A stretch of DNA of 64,000 nucleotides from Planctomycetaceae bacterium (GTDB lineage: Bacteria; Planctomycetota; Phycisphaerae; SM23-33), in NCBI GenBank assembly GCA_021371965.1, contig JAJFVE010000131.1, positions 1 through 64,000 on the forward strand. The letters run 5' to 3'. This document shows positions 8,404-17,657 of this stretch, one piece after another; positions within the stretch are counted from its first letter, which is position 1, and the number at the start of each line of letters is the position of its first letter. The notes below the pieces were generated by a model. That model had not been told where the DNA came from, made no database searches, and saw only the letters and a program-made list of their open reading frames with translations. The translations under genes and the position numbers were made by a program.

Positions 8404-9531
8404 CTAGATGGCAACGGCGGGGGCGCGATCCTGTCGATGTGGATGCTGCTGGCGCCATTGCTGGGGTGCTGCGCCCAATGTGCGGCGAAATGCGCGGTTG
8501 AGGGAGAGGCTGTTGCTGAAACCGCACAGGCGGGCGATGACGCGCACCTTGTCCTGCCCCTGGCGAAGCAGCGACATGGCCATCTCCATTCGCTTGTGCT
8601 CGATCTCTCCGGCCAGCGTCCTGCCCAGGTGCATCTTCAGCACGGCGTCGAGCCGCTGGCGGGTCAGCCCCACTTCGCCGGCGACGTGCGCGGGTGTGAT
8701 CGACTCGCGGAAATGTGCCCAGATAAACGTGACCGCCGCCGCGGCCTCGCGGTGGGGGATCGCCACGCAGTCGCTGCTGCGGCGCGTGATCACGCACTTG
8801 GGCTGCACAACGGCCGATGTCCCGTCAGACCCGCGGCCGGCCATCAGCGATTCCAGAGCCGCCGCCGCCTGGTGTCCCAGTTGCTGGTAGTCGGCATCGA
8901 TCTGCGACAGGGGAACGGGCGCCAAGTCGGCCCAGAACGGTTCATCGCCGGGCCCGAGAATCGCCAACTGCTCGGGAATGCTCACCCCCGCCGCCAGGGC
9001 AATGTTCTGCAGCGTCACCGCGTCGGCGTCGCTGCCGGCCAGCACGGCCATGGGAAATGGCGCACGGTCCAGGGCGCCGCCGGCGATCGTGATGAGGTGG
9101 AACATTCTGCCCGAGGCGGCGACGGCGTCGCGAAAGGCCATCATCGAACTGTGGTTGCAGGGGCTGGCGTCCGAGCAGGCCAGGGCGAGATGGCGATATC
9201 CCCGCTGGAGAAAATAATCCGCCGCCATTCGTCCGGCCGCCGGTTGGTCCGGCGCAATTGTCACCACGCCGTCGAACGACCGATTGGCGACGTTGACCAG
9301 GGGCAGGCCCGATGCACGCATGCCCTCGGCCAGCTCAGGGGCAGATTCCAGACAGGCGATAATCCCGTGCCCCGTCCATGCCGCTGCCGTGGAGCCCTTG
9401 TCCCGCCATGGCAGGAGATTCAACAACCACCGGTTACGGCGGGCGTAATCGCAAATGCCCCTCATCACTGGTGCGCTTAAACCCGGACCGATGGTGACTG
9501 TGGTACGAAAGGATATTGTCGAATCGGACAT
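8404..9531 (-). CDS. XylR-type AraC-family transcriptional regulator
   Basis: A 375-residue one-component regulator. Residues ~5-255 form a LacI/periplasmic-binding-like sensor (FRTTVTIGPG near the start, the family-typical YFLQRGYRHLALA, and VSIPEQLAILGPGDEP), expected to bind a sugar. The last ~100 residues are an AraC-type double helix-turn-helix (HVAGEVGLTRQRLDAVLK, then IARLCGFSNSLSLNRAFRR). Planctomycete relatives control sugar-use genes. Two starts are possible: ATG at 9561, or ATG at 9531, which has AGGAAGGA about ten bases upstream and is preferred. The target is unknown; no carbohydrate operon adjoins it, though a GH28-like gene lies 11 kb away. Confidence 0.85.
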   Translation of the reverse strand: MSDSTISFRTTVTIGPGLSAPVMRGICDYARRNRWLLNLLPWRDKGSTAAAWTGHGIIACLESAPELAEGMRASGLPLVNVANRSFDGVVTIAPDQPAAGRMAADYFLQRGYRHLALACSDASPCNHSSMMAFRDAVAASGRMFHLITIAGGALDRAPFPMAVLAGSDADAVTLQNIALAAGVSIPEQLAILGPGDEPFWADLAPVPLSQIDADYQQLGHQAAAALESLMAGRGSDGTSAVVQPKCVITRRSSDCVAIPHREAAAAVTFIWAHFRESITPAHVAGEVGLTRQRLDAVLKMHLGRTLAGEIEHKRMEMAMSLLRQGQDKVRVIARLCGFSNSLSLNRAFRRTLGAAPQQWRQQHPHRQDRAPAVAI

Positions 9532-9611
9532 GTTGCGTAAGTCCTTCCTTAGGCTAACCATTTCTTTGCCCCATGTTCACGTACTCGCTGTTACCCAGAA
9601 ATATCGACGTA

Positions 9612-9640
9612 TTTTTAATGGGGGCTTGAGGATACGTCAA
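9612..9640 (-). promoter_or_regulatory. predicted promoter of the XylR-type regulator
   Basis: On the minus strand TTGACG (9635-9640), a 17-bp spacer and TAAAAA (9612-9617). A small inverted repeat CTTGA/TCAAG overlaps the -35 box (~9624-9641) and could be an autoregulatory site. Confidence 0.45.
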
Positions 9641-9744
9641 GCAAATAATATGACCTTCGTCAAGATGGCTGCCCCCAGCGGGTTAAGTGCAATGAAGGTC
9701 CATGCGACAATCGGACCAGTCGTTTTCGCGGCGCACGCGGCGGA

Positions 9745-11934
9745 TTACGGCTTGATTCGCCCCGCCGAATCGATGGCCGCAGACAGGGCGGCGATCTCGT
9801 ATTCCTCCTCGCCGCCCTCCAATTTGAGCATCGCCCGCTGGCCGATGCGCTTTCCCATCAAGCTCAACGCCAGCGGCGTCTGATAATTGAAGACGCGCGT
9901 AGCCACGTCGCTTTCCCACGGGCCCAGCAGCGAGATGTCCGATTCGCTGCCGTCGCCGCATCGCCGCAGGGTCACCCGCGAGCCGACGCTGACGGTGTCG
10001 GTCGGGACGTCGTCGGCGTGCAGCACGCGGGCGCGCACCAGGTCGCCCTTGAGGGCGCTGACCTTGGCCTGCAGGCGGCGCTGCTCCTCGATGGCGTATA
10101 GCCAATCGCTGTTCTCGCTGAGGTCGCCCTTCTCGGCGGCCTCGCCGATGCGCTTGGAATTGGCCGGGAGCGCGATCTCCTCCAGTTCCTTGAGGACCGC
10201 TTCCTGGCTGCGCAGGGAGCCTTCGGTGGTCCAGAGCACGGTCTCGTCGAGCCAGGGGGCGACTTTGGTCTCCAGGAAGAGCTTGTAGAACCGCTCTCGC
10301 AGAATCGCCAGCAGGCGCGGGCGCGTGCTCTCGCTCAGGGCGTCGTTGCGTTCGACGCGCCGTTTCATCGCCGCACCCACGCCCTCGGTCATCTCGGCCG
10401 CAGCCTTGCGGAAGGTGCGGCAGTCGTCGGCCACCAGCGCCGAGCGGATGTGGTGGAACGACTCGCGGCGGAAGTCGCGGTCGTCGAGCACCTCGCGGGC
10501 GATGGTCTCGCCCGCGCCCAGCACGCGGGGCAGCAGTTCCAGCGGCGAGGGGCAGTTGGCCACCGGCACGGCCGGGCCTCGCCACAGCCACAACAGCGTC
10601 TGCAGATGGGCGACCGGATCGGCCAGCGCCGCGCGCAAGGCCGCGTCGACGACGGCCGGTCCAGCGCGGCGCGCCAAGTCGTCCAGCGACTCGACGCCCA
10701 ACCTCGGGAACAACCGCGTGAACTGCTCGGCCGCGTCGCCGCGCAGCGCCAGGGCATCGAGCGCCGCCCCGCGCAGGCCGACGTCCGTCAGCGCGGCGAT
10801 GGACGCCGCCGGGTCGGCCAGTTCCGCCACGGCCTGGGCGGCCGTCGGGTACGACTGGGGCTTGGGCAGACCGCCGTGGGCCAACGCCTCGACGGCCAGC
10901 GTGGCCACCAATGCGTCGGTGGGTCGTCGCTGGCGGAACTGCTGGGCCTGCTGGGCCAGGGTGTTCATGATCCCGCGGGAAAACTCGCTGTCCAGCGGCG
11001 TGTCGCGGTGGGGGGCTTGGGCCAGATACTCCAGCGCCACAGCGTACAGGTCGGCAGGCGTGCGCGCCTGCTCGACGCGCGGGGTCAATTCATCCGCCAG
11101 CGACAGCCCGTGCGGGTGATACTTCACCACGGCGGGGCGGCCTTCCAGGACGAGCTGGTGGCTCTTCTTGATGGCCGTCCGCGCGCGGCCCCACCATCCG
11201 CTCCAGGCGCCGGCGTCGAGGTGTCGCGGCACGAGAAGATCCTTGAGGGCGCCGGCGTCGATCTGCCCGCCATGGGCCATGCAGATGCCTGTCAACACTG
11301 CGCCGGGGTCGCCGGCCAGCAGGTCGCCCAACTGCTCGCGGCGAAACGTGGCCAGCACGCGAAAGTCGATGTCGTGCGCGCACTGGTAATCGTCTGCCAG
11401 CGAGGGCGGATCGAGTTCGATCCCCTCGCCGCCGGGAGTCGTCAATTCAAAGACCTTGCCCGCCGCGTCGAATCGCTCGACTCGCAGCACCTGCTCGGCC
11501 TCGTGCGGATTGACCAGGTAAGATCCCGGCCGCGCGCAGAGGCAGATCTCCATCGCCGCGATGGCGCGTCGCAGGGAGCAATTGGCTTCCAGCCCCGATG
11601 CGGCGAGAAACACGTCCAGATGTTCCGTGCCTGCCAGGGCCTTGCGGTAGAGTTCGGCGGCGGCCATGCGCAGTTCGTCGCTGGGCGGGGCGCCGGGAAG
11701 GAACCCGCGCACGATCTTGATCGCCTCTGCCGGGGGGAGTTTCTCGACGAACTCGGTCACGGCCATCGTCGCCAGTGTTGTAGCGGTCTGGTCGTGCCCG
11801 GCGGCGGTGAGCAATTGCAGCACGGCATAGAAGGTCGCCGCCGGCTCGTTCTGTTCGATGGCCTCGAGCCAGGCATCTTCCACGCTGCGAAGACTGTTCT
11901 GCTTGATCCAGCTCTTAACGTCGCTAAGGTTCAC
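9745..11934 (-). CDS. greA: GreA-type transcript cleavage factor fused to a ~580-residue N-terminal region
   Basis: A 729-residue protein whose last ~150 residues are a GreA/GreB module: the acidic coiled-coil tip GDLSENSDW at 603-611 (the Asp and Glu that Gre factors insert into the RNA polymerase channel), then the C-terminal FKBP-like domain. The first ~580 residues are helical and repetitive, with no recognised motif. Standard GreA is about 158 residues; very long forms are known in the Planctomycetes-Verrucomicrobia-Chlamydiae group. The start is a GTG (complement of 11932-11934) with GGGAGA five bases upstream. Role: rescue of backtracked RNA polymerase; what the long arm adds is unknown. 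It is divergent from the next gene. Confidence 0.8.
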   Translation of the reverse strand: MNLSDVKSWIKQNSLRSVEDAWLEAIEQNEPAATFYAVLQLLTAAGHDQTATTLATMAVTEFVEKLPPAEAIKIVRGFLPGAPPSDELRMAAAELYRKALAGTEHLDVFLAASGLEANCSLRRAIAAMEICLCARPGSYLVNPHEAEQVLRVERFDAAGKVFELTTPGGEGIELDPPSLADDYQCAHDIDFRVLATFRREQLGDLLAGDPGAVLTGICMAHGGQIDAGALKDLLVPRHLDAGAWSGWWGRARTAIKKSHQLVLEGRPAVVKYHPHGLSLADELTPRVEQARTPADLYAVALEYLAQAPHRDTPLDSEFSRGIMNTLAQQAQQFRQRRPTDALVATLAVEALAHGGLPKPQSYPTAAQAVAELADPAASIAALTDVGLRGAALDALALRGDAAEQFTRLFPRLGVESLDDLARRAGPAVVDAALRAALADPVAHLQTLLWLWRGPAVPVANCPSPLELLPRVLGAGETIAREVLDDRDFRRESFHHIRSALVADDCRTFRKAAAEMTEGVGAAMKRRVERNDALSESTRPRLLAILRERFYKLFLETKVAPWLDETVLWTTEGSLRSQEAVLKELEEIALPANSKRIGEAAEKGDLSENSDWLYAIEEQRRLQAKVSALKGDLVRARVLHADDVPTDTVSVGSRVTLRRCGDGSESDISLLGPWESDVATRVFNYQTPLALSLMGKRIGQRAMLKLEGGEEEYEIAALSAAIDSAGRIKP

Positions 11935-12123
11935 GCAATTCTCCCGATGCGCCGCCGCGGCGACGGCTCGTCACCCGAATAGCCCATCAGGATACGCCAG
12001 CGGCGTCCGCGAGGCCACGAAAAGTTGTGGCTGAAGGAAAGAGCAAGGCCGGTTGGAGTTGAGCGGGATGGAGCCATATAGTCTTAAGTCAGAATCAGGA
12101 CACATAGCCAGGGGCTGGAACTG

Positions 12124-13959
12124 ATGGCCAGGACATCCATCGTAAGCCTGGAGGATCGGCACGCCAGGTGGTTTTCGCCGGGGCGGCGAATCGGCGCCGA
12201 GCCGCAGTTGTGGATCCGCGGATATGCCCGGTTCGGCGAGACTCAACTGACCGACCAGGCGCTGGCCGATACTGTGGCCGAGTCGCTGCGTCGCCAGGGC
12301 GTAGCGTGGGATGTGGCGCTGGCCGCTTTTGTCCCGTCGCTCAATGGCGCCTGGGCCTTGGTGGCGCGGTGGTCCGACGGGCGCGTCTTCGCGGCAGTCG
12401 ATCGCGTGCGCAGCATCCCTCTGTTTCACATTGAAACCCCGGAGGCGTTTCTCGTCTGCGATAGCCCTGAAAGTGCGCAGTGCCGCGGGCATGCCAGGAC
12501 GATCGACCTGCTGTCGGCGTACGAATACCTCCTGTGCGGATACGTCACCGGCCAGAGCACCGTGCTGGAGGGTCTGCGCCAGTTGCCCTCGGGCACGATG
12601 CTTCAGGCCGACCCGGCCGGGGGGCCTGGAAAGACGGTCATCACCCAGTATTACTACTGCCTGCCTCAGCGGGAGATCCAGGGCTCGCCCGACGATATGA
12701 AGGCCCAGATGATGGGCATCTTCGAGCGTATGTACGGGGCGTTCATCCGCAGCAATCCGGGCAAGATCCTCGTGCCGCTGTCGGGCGGCCTCGACAGCCG
12801 GCTCAACGTCGCCATGCTCAAACGCCTCGGCGCCGAGGATGTCGAGTGCTTCACCTACGGTCGCCCCGACGACATCCAGTGTCGCACCAGCCGCCAAGTG
12901 GCTGAGGCGCTCCAGTACCCATGGCACATGGTCGAGTATACGCCGCGGACGTGGGCTGGCGTGATGGGCGGGCGGACGGGGATGGAGTATCTCAGCTATG
13001 CCGCCAAGGCGTCCAGCCAGCCGCAGCTGCAGGATTTTCCCGCCCTGATGGAACTGATGGACCGCAACTGGCGGCGGCCTGTGGTGTTCTTTCCCGGACA
13101 CAACGCCATCCTGCCCACCAAGTACGAGGAACTCACTCGTCAGGCCAAGAGCGTCGCGCAGACCATATTTGACCGCCACTATTATTATTTTGCCGCCGAG
13201 GGCAGCCCTCTGACGCAGCGTCTCAAAGAGAAGATCGCGCAGCTTTCATCGTCGCCCGCCGGCAACAGCGGCGACGACCCCATCGCGCGGTGCGAAATGT
13301 GGGATGTGGCCTTCCGCCAGTCGCAGGTGATCGTCAACAGCGTCCGCGCGTACGAGTTTCTCGACGCGCGCTGGCAGGTCTGCTGGGACTACGAACTCAT
13401 GGACTTCTATGTTTCCCTCCCCCGGCAGATGCGCCTGGGCAAGTCGTTGTTCACGCAGACCCTGCGAGATATGGTCTTCACGGGCCCGGCCGCAGCTTTG
13501 CGCGATATCCCAGCCGCAAAGAACTCGCCCGGGTCCTCCCTCTTCTGCTGCAGCGCCGAGCAGCGGATGGCATCGCGGCGGCCTCGGCAACACAAGCTGC
13601 TCAAAGCCGTCCTGGACGCCTTGGGGCTGCTGGACGCAGCAAGAAACGCCTGCGAAAAGCGCACCCTCGACGGCCGGCTCCTCCAGACCACATTCACCCT
13701 GGGCAAGAGCCCCTGGCGGCTGAACCTCAAACAGGTGCTGGCGCCCTTCCACACTTACGACAATCTTCCCACGGCATTGCAGCCATGCCTGCGTCAGCAA
13801 TTTGGACTGCGGGTCGACACGCTGGATCCATGCCTGCTTACGGCGGCAGTAACGCTGGGCCAGATATGCTCGGGCGTTCAGCCCGCTGTGACGGCGACCT
13901 ATCCGCGTGTCCGGCAGGACATGTCAAAGCCCGTCCACGGGGACGCAGCGCTGGAATGA
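12124..13959 (+). CDS. asparagine-synthetase-like PP-loop protein lacking the glutaminase cysteine
   Basis: A 611-residue protein with an N-terminal Ntn-hydrolase-like half (~1-170) and an asparagine-synthase ATP-pyrophosphatase half. The PP-loop LSGGLDSR lies at ~219-226, followed by VECFTYGRPDD, so ATP-dependent adenylation of a carboxylate is plausible. Active glutamine-hydrolysing AsnB enzymes begin Met-Cys; here the protein begins MARTSIV, so ammonia from glutamine is unlikely. Such paralogues occur in polysaccharide or secreted-product loci. The next gene encodes a PEP-CTERM protein, which fits a surface-related role but does not prove it. Start ATG 12124; no strong ribosome site. Confidence 0.7.
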   Translation: MARTSIVSLEDRHARWFSPGRRIGAEPQLWIRGYARFGETQLTDQALADTVAESLRRQGVAWDVALAAFVPSLNGAWALVARWSDGRVFAAVDRVRSIPLFHIETPEAFLVCDSPESAQCRGHARTIDLLSAYEYLLCGYVTGQSTVLEGLRQLPSGTMLQADPAGGPGKTVITQYYYCLPQREIQGSPDDMKAQMMGIFERMYGAFIRSNPGKILVPLSGGLDSRLNVAMLKRLGAEDVECFTYGRPDDIQCRTSRQVAEALQYPWHMVEYTPRTWAGVMGGRTGMEYLSYAAKASSQPQLQDFPALMELMDRNWRRPVVFFPGHNAILPTKYEELTRQAKSVAQTIFDRHYYYFAAEGSPLTQRLKEKIAQLSSSPAGNSGDDPIARCEMWDVAFRQSQVIVNSVRAYEFLDARWQVCWDYELMDFYVSLPRQMRLGKSLFTQTLRDMVFTGPAAALRDIPAAKNSPGSSLFCCSAEQRMASRRPRQHKLLKAVLDALGLLDAARNACEKRTLDGRLLQTTFTLGKSPWRLNLKQVLAPFHTYDNLPTALQPCLRQQFGLRVDTLDPCLLTAAVTLGQICSGVQPAVTATYPRVRQDMSKPVHGDAALE

Positions 13960-14441
13960 GCCGCGCTAGGCCGCATCGAATTGTTTACTCCAGCGTGACA
14001 GCCACGTCTTGCATTCATTAGATGGTTAACCTCATCTCAGTGTTGAGGCTCAGCGCGAGCGGATACGTTCCGTCCAGTGGGCAAGCGTCGTAATGGCCAG
14101 GAAATGTGTCTGCGAGTTCTCCCGGATTTTGTATAGGGGATTATCCTAGCATCCATAGTACTGACGGGTCAGATGGTCTGGGGGAGACACGTATAACAGA
14201 TTGGGGCATAGCGGCTTATGGACACTGTTGTGAAGTATTGTGGTTTGGCTTTCGGACACGATGCTTTTGAGGATAAGCCTGATCGGTTTTCACCGAAAAC
14301 TATCGACTTGGCAGACTGAAAATCGCGTCTATTATATCTAGCGGCCAGTGCGTTCTGGGTAACTGTCCTGTCTTTGTAGGCTTCCAGTGACGGCCTCGTG
14401 AAGCGTCTGTGCGAAGATCTCTACGCAAAGGAAGATTCGAT
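13960..14441 (+). other. 480-bp AT-richer leader before the PEP-CTERM gene
   Basis: No convincing gene. It contains a small hairpin GTTTTC/GAAAAC (~14286-14300) and the promoter described at 14308. The base composition is visibly lower in GC than the flanking genes. Confidence 0.5.
14308..14335 (+). promoter_or_regulatory. predicted promoter of the LamG/PEP-CTERM gene
   Basis: TTGGCA (14308-14313), a 16-bp spacer and TATTAT (14330-14335), leaving a leader of about 100 bases before the ATG at 14442. Confidence 0.45.
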
Positions 14442-16202
14442 ATGCTTAACCAGAGTGCGAAATGGGTGGACGTCTGCCGGGGCGCGGTTTTGCGCTGGGC
14501 CGGTCTGGGGCTGGTGGTGGTTCTGACACTGGCCGCGGGGGCGCAGGCCACTCCGATTCCTCTCATCGAGATCGATTTCAACGACGCGTACGGCAACAGT
14601 TCGCTCGTCAACCGAGGCTCCATCGCCGTGACGGGGACTTTTGTGGGCAATGCGGCCTACTCGACTGCCGACGGACCCTACAACACCGCCGGCTATGGCG
14701 CGGTCTTTGACGGCAACAACGACTATGCGTCGTTCGCCAATGCCAGCGTCGGCGCCCTCAATGGGATGACGCAGTTCACGATCACCGCCTGGGTGTACCT
14801 GACGAACGACGCCCAGGATCGGCGAATCGTCACGAAGGTCAGCGGCAACCCCGGTTTCGACTTTATGATCAAGAACAACGACAACGCCAAGTTGGGAGTG
14901 GATAACGTCGTCGTCGATGCCGATGTGCATCTGGCCCTCAACACATGGACGTTCGTGGCCGTCACGTATAATGGCTTGATTACCGGAGCCAACAATGTTG
15001 TCTTCTATTCCGGCACCAGCCTCAACGACACGATATTCACCAGCGCCGCCAAGAAGATCGACAAGCAGGCCGTCGATACCAATACCGGCGACCTGCGGAT
15101 CGGAATGAACGACACCGACACGGCCAAGGCATGGCAGGGCGGCCTGGACAACATCCGCATCTACAACAGTATTCTGACCACGACCGACCTGATCGCGATC
15201 AAGGACTTCAGCGACGGGACGCTTCTGGCCTCGGCCACGATCAATCTGGGCGCCTCGGCCGCCCACAGCAATATCCTCAAAGGCGGATCGACCGGCGTCA
15301 CGGCTACCCTCAGCAGCGCCGCCGGGAGCAATCTCGACGCTGTCAACTGGAGCGTCAACAACGGTGGCACGGCCGGGCTGGTTCTGGCGGGCAGCGGCAC
15401 GAACCTGGCGGCCGGCACGTCTGCCCCGGGCGTCACCGGGACGTTCACCGGCTCGGACTACGGCGACGTCACCGTGACCGCCGGGGCCGCCGCAACCAAC
15501 GTCGTGCTGGGGACCGGCGCCAACGGGTCCCCCGCCACCCACGGCGTTGTCATCACCGTCGGCAATGCCACGGCCGGGGCAGGCGCCTTTGACGGCACCG
15601 GCTCACATACCCTTTACGCCGACGTTGCCACGGGGGGCAGCATGGCGGGCCTGGCGTCGAGAACCGTCAACAGCCTCTCTACCGAAGCGATCATCCTGGC
15701 CGGGACCAACGCCGGCGGCTCCGCCGTCGGCATGAACTGGCGCACCCGCACGGCCGACGAGATTTTCGACGGCGTTAATCCGGTAGCCCTTCAGGGGGTC
15801 CTGGGCGGCAAGAACGGCCTGATCAGCGACGTGGTGGAAGTCAGCGGCACCGGCGGCAACATCTACGTGCTGTCGATGAGCTACAACGTCGGCGACCTGT
15901 GGATTCCCGCCGGATATACCGCCGACTCTCTGGCGGCAGGCGAATATATCTTTCTGGCCCACGATGCGGGTTCAGACTGGACGGCGGCCGGAACCGGGGC
16001 CTTTACGCTGGGCGCCTTCGCCGAAAGCGGCAGCGGCGGCCTGACGGACGACCTGGGGCGCTGGGGCGTGGATCCCGCGACCCATACCGCGTGGGCCGTG
16101 GTCGACACCGGCGGGGTCTTCGCCGTCATCCCCGAGCCGACAACTCTAAGCGTGATTGTGCTGGGGGCCATGGCGATGGCGTTCTATCGCAGACGCAAGT
16201 AG
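14442..16202 (+). CDS. secreted LamG-domain protein with PEP-CTERM sorting signal
   Basis: A 586-residue exported protein. An N-terminal signal peptide (hydrophobic core LGLVVVLTLAAGAQA) is followed by a concanavalin/LamG-type fold (~35-255, with FTITAWVYLTNDA and LDNIRIYNSILT), a Gly/Ala/Thr-rich beta region, and a C-terminal sorting tail: PEPTT, a hydrophobic helix and RRRK. The PEP-CTERM tail is recognised by an exosortase, which releases the protein to the surface or exopolysaccharide; no exosortase gene is in the window. The ATG at 14442 has AAGGAAG eight bases upstream; a GTG 33 bases earlier is less likely. Probably a surface or matrix glycan-binding protein. Confidence 0.85.
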   Translation: MLNQSAKWVDVCRGAVLRWAGLGLVVVLTLAAGAQATPIPLIEIDFNDAYGNSSLVNRGSIAVTGTFVGNAAYSTADGPYNTAGYGAVFDGNNDYASFANASVGALNGMTQFTITAWVYLTNDAQDRRIVTKVSGNPGFDFMIKNNDNAKLGVDNVVVDADVHLALNTWTFVAVTYNGLITGANNVVFYSGTSLNDTIFTSAAKKIDKQAVDTNTGDLRIGMNDTDTAKAWQGGLDNIRIYNSILTTTDLIAIKDFSDGTLLASATINLGASAAHSNILKGGSTGVTATLSSAAGSNLDAVNWSVNNGGTAGLVLAGSGTNLAAGTSAPGVTGTFTGSDYGDVTVTAGAAATNVVLGTGANGSPATHGVVITVGNATAGAGAFDGTGSHTLYADVATGGSMAGLASRTVNSLSTEAIILAGTNAGGSAVGMNWRTRTADEIFDGVNPVALQGVLGGKNGLISDVVEVSGTGGNIYVLSMSYNVGDLWIPAGYTADSLAAGEYIFLAHDAGSDWTAAGTGAFTLGAFAESGSGGLTDDLGRWGVDPATHTAWAVVDTGGVFAVIPEPTTLSVIVLGAMAMAFYRRRK

Positions 16203-16233
16203 CCAAGTATTTATTAAAGGGCTGGGTATGTGC

Positions 16234-16239
16234 TAGAAT
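16234..16239 (+). promoter_or_regulatory. -10 box placed for a leaderless transcript
   Basis: TAGAAT ends six bases before the GTG start at 16246, so the expected +1 is the G of the start codon. The -35 position (16211-16216, TTATTA, 17-bp spacer) is weak. Confidence 0.4.
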
Positions 16240-16245
16240 CCTGCC

Positions 16246-17562
16246 GTGACAGCTCAGGACAATGATGCGATTTTCGACGTGGCCGTCGTCGGCGCCGGGG
16301 CGGCGGGGCAGATGGCGGCCATCGCGGCCGCCCAGGGCGGGCGGCGCGTGGTGCTGATCGAGCGGATGGATCGTGCGGGGCTCAAGATTCTCGCCAGCGG
16401 CGGGGGGCACTGCAATATCGCCAATACGCTGCCGGCCGACCAATTCCAGGCCCGATTCGGGCGACAGGGGCGGTTCATGTCCGAGGCGATGGCCGCCCTC
16501 GGTGAAGGCGCCCTGCCGCAACTGCTCGATCGCCTGGGCATACCCACGATCGTCGACGGATGGCGAGTCTATCCCGCCAGCCGACGGGCGGGCGACGTTC
16601 AACATGCCCTGCATCGCCGCCTCGATGAACTGCATGTCACGACGCTGCTGGGCTCGCCCGTCACCGGCTTGCGGATCCAGGAGGGCGTTCTGCGCGGGGT
16701 AGTCTGCAGTGGCACGGGCGTACAAAGTAGCACGGGCGTCTCGCCCGTGAGTGGCATGGGCGTCCCGCCCATGCAGGAACGCATCGAGGCCCGCGCCGTG
16801 ATCCTGGCCTGCGGGGGCAAGAGCTACTCTTCCCTGGGCGGAACGGAACTGGGATACGAACTGGCGCGGCAGGGGGGGCACGAGATTGTCCCCCCCACGC
16901 CGGCCCTGGTCCCGCTGGTAGTGCGAGACAAGTGGCCGGCCAAGATATCGGGCGTCTCGCTGCCGTCGGCCCGGGTCTGGATCGACCTGCCACGCCAGAG
17001 CAAAGCCGGCCTGGCTGGCGAAATACTCTTCACCCATCGCGGCCTATCGGGCCCGGTCGTGCTGGACATCTCCGGCGACGTGGCGGCGCTGCTGGCCCGC
17101 TACCCTGTGCCGATCCGCATCGAACTGGAAGCCAGAGCCGACCGCGCCGTCTGGCAGGGCCGCCTCGAACGCCTGCGCCAGACCGACGGCCGCCGCGCCA
17201 TCGCCGGCCTGCTGGCGCAGTGGCTGCCCCGCTCGCTGGTCGAGACGCTGTGCAAGCTCTCCGGCGTGGCGACCGAGACAACCGCCGCGATGCTCCCCCG
17301 CCCCGGCCAGGACGCCCTGGCCGACCTGCTCGGCGGCGCCCCGCTGACGGTAACGGGCACCGAGGGCTTCGACGCGGCCATGGTCACCCGCGGCGGGGTG
17401 AAACTCTCGCAGGTGGATCCCCGCACGCTGGAAAGCCGGATGCTGGGCGGCCTGTTCTTCGCCGGCGAACTACTCGACCTTGACGGCCCCAGCGGTGGAT
17501 TCAATTTGCAGTGGGCCTTCTCCAGCGGCTACCTGGCCGGAACGTCCGCCGCGGCGAAATAG
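16246..17562 (+). CDS. BaiN/HI0933-type FAD-dependent oxidoreductase
   Basis: A 438-residue flavoprotein of the HI0933-like family (also called BaiN or aminoacetone-oxidase-like). Visible: FAD-binding VVGAGAAG (~14-21), GLKILASGGGHCNIAN (~45-60), the second family motif AVILACGGKSYSSLGGTELGYELA, and the C-terminal GLFFAGELLDLDGPSGGFNLQWAFSSG end. Cytoplasmic; the physiological substrate is uncertain. Start is a GTG at 16246, with no ribosome site. An in-frame palindromic repeat (16710-16778) adds about 22 residues (TGVSPVSGMGVPPM and neighbours) in a surface loop just before the second motif; the frame is kept, so the protein is probably still made. Confidence 0.85.
   Translation: MTAQDNDAIFDVAVVGAGAAGQMAAIAAAQGGRRVVLIERMDRAGLKILASGGGHCNIANTLPADQFQARFGRQGRFMSEAMAALGEGALPQLLDRLGIPTIVDGWRVYPASRRAGDVQHALHRRLDELHVTTLLGSPVTGLRIQEGVLRGVVCSGTGVQSSTGVSPVSGMGVPPMQERIEARAVILACGGKSYSSLGGTELGYELARQGGHEIVPPTPALVPLVVRDKWPAKISGVSLPSARVWIDLPRQSKAGLAGEILFTHRGLSGPVVLDISGDVAALLARYPVPIRIELEARADRAVWQGRLERLRQTDGRRAIAGLLAQWLPRSLVETLCKLSGVATETTAAMLPRPGQDALADLLGGAPLTVTGTEGFDAAMVTRGGVKLSQVDPRTLESRMLGGLFFAGELLDLDGPSGGFNLQWAFSSGYLAGTSAAAK
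16710..16778. repeat. palindromic repeat family A, copy inside a gene
   Basis: Two perfect 8-bp hairpins with 3-base loops: CACGGGCG tct CGCCCGTG (16731-16749) and CATGGGCG tcc CGCCCATG (16755-16773), preceded by a half unit. It lies in frame in the BaiN-like gene. A second copy lies at 17584-17632. Confidence 0.75.
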
Positions 17563-17583
17563 AAACTTGGCCACAAAGAGAAG

Positions 17584-17632
17584 TAGCATGGGCATCTTGC
17601 CCATGAGTAGCACGGGCGTCCCGCCCGTGATT
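17584..17632. repeat. palindromic repeat family A, intergenic copy
   Basis: CATGGGCA tct TGCCCATG (17587-17605) and CACGGGCG tcc CGCCCGTG (17611-17629), joined by the same AGTAG linker as the copy in the upstream gene. It sits between two convergent genes and may also act as a transcription barrier. Confidence 0.75.
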
Positions 17633-17657
17633 GTTGTTCCCCCAGGTGCCGCCGTCT

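Noticed and set aside
10450..11982. Plus-strand frame of 510 codons opposite the GreA fusion
   Set aside because: Low-complexity shadow of a gene with a clear GreA domain and ribosome site.
16710..17632. CRISPR array suggested by short regular palindromes
   Set aside because: There are only two sites, hairpin units abut without spacers, and no cas genes are present.
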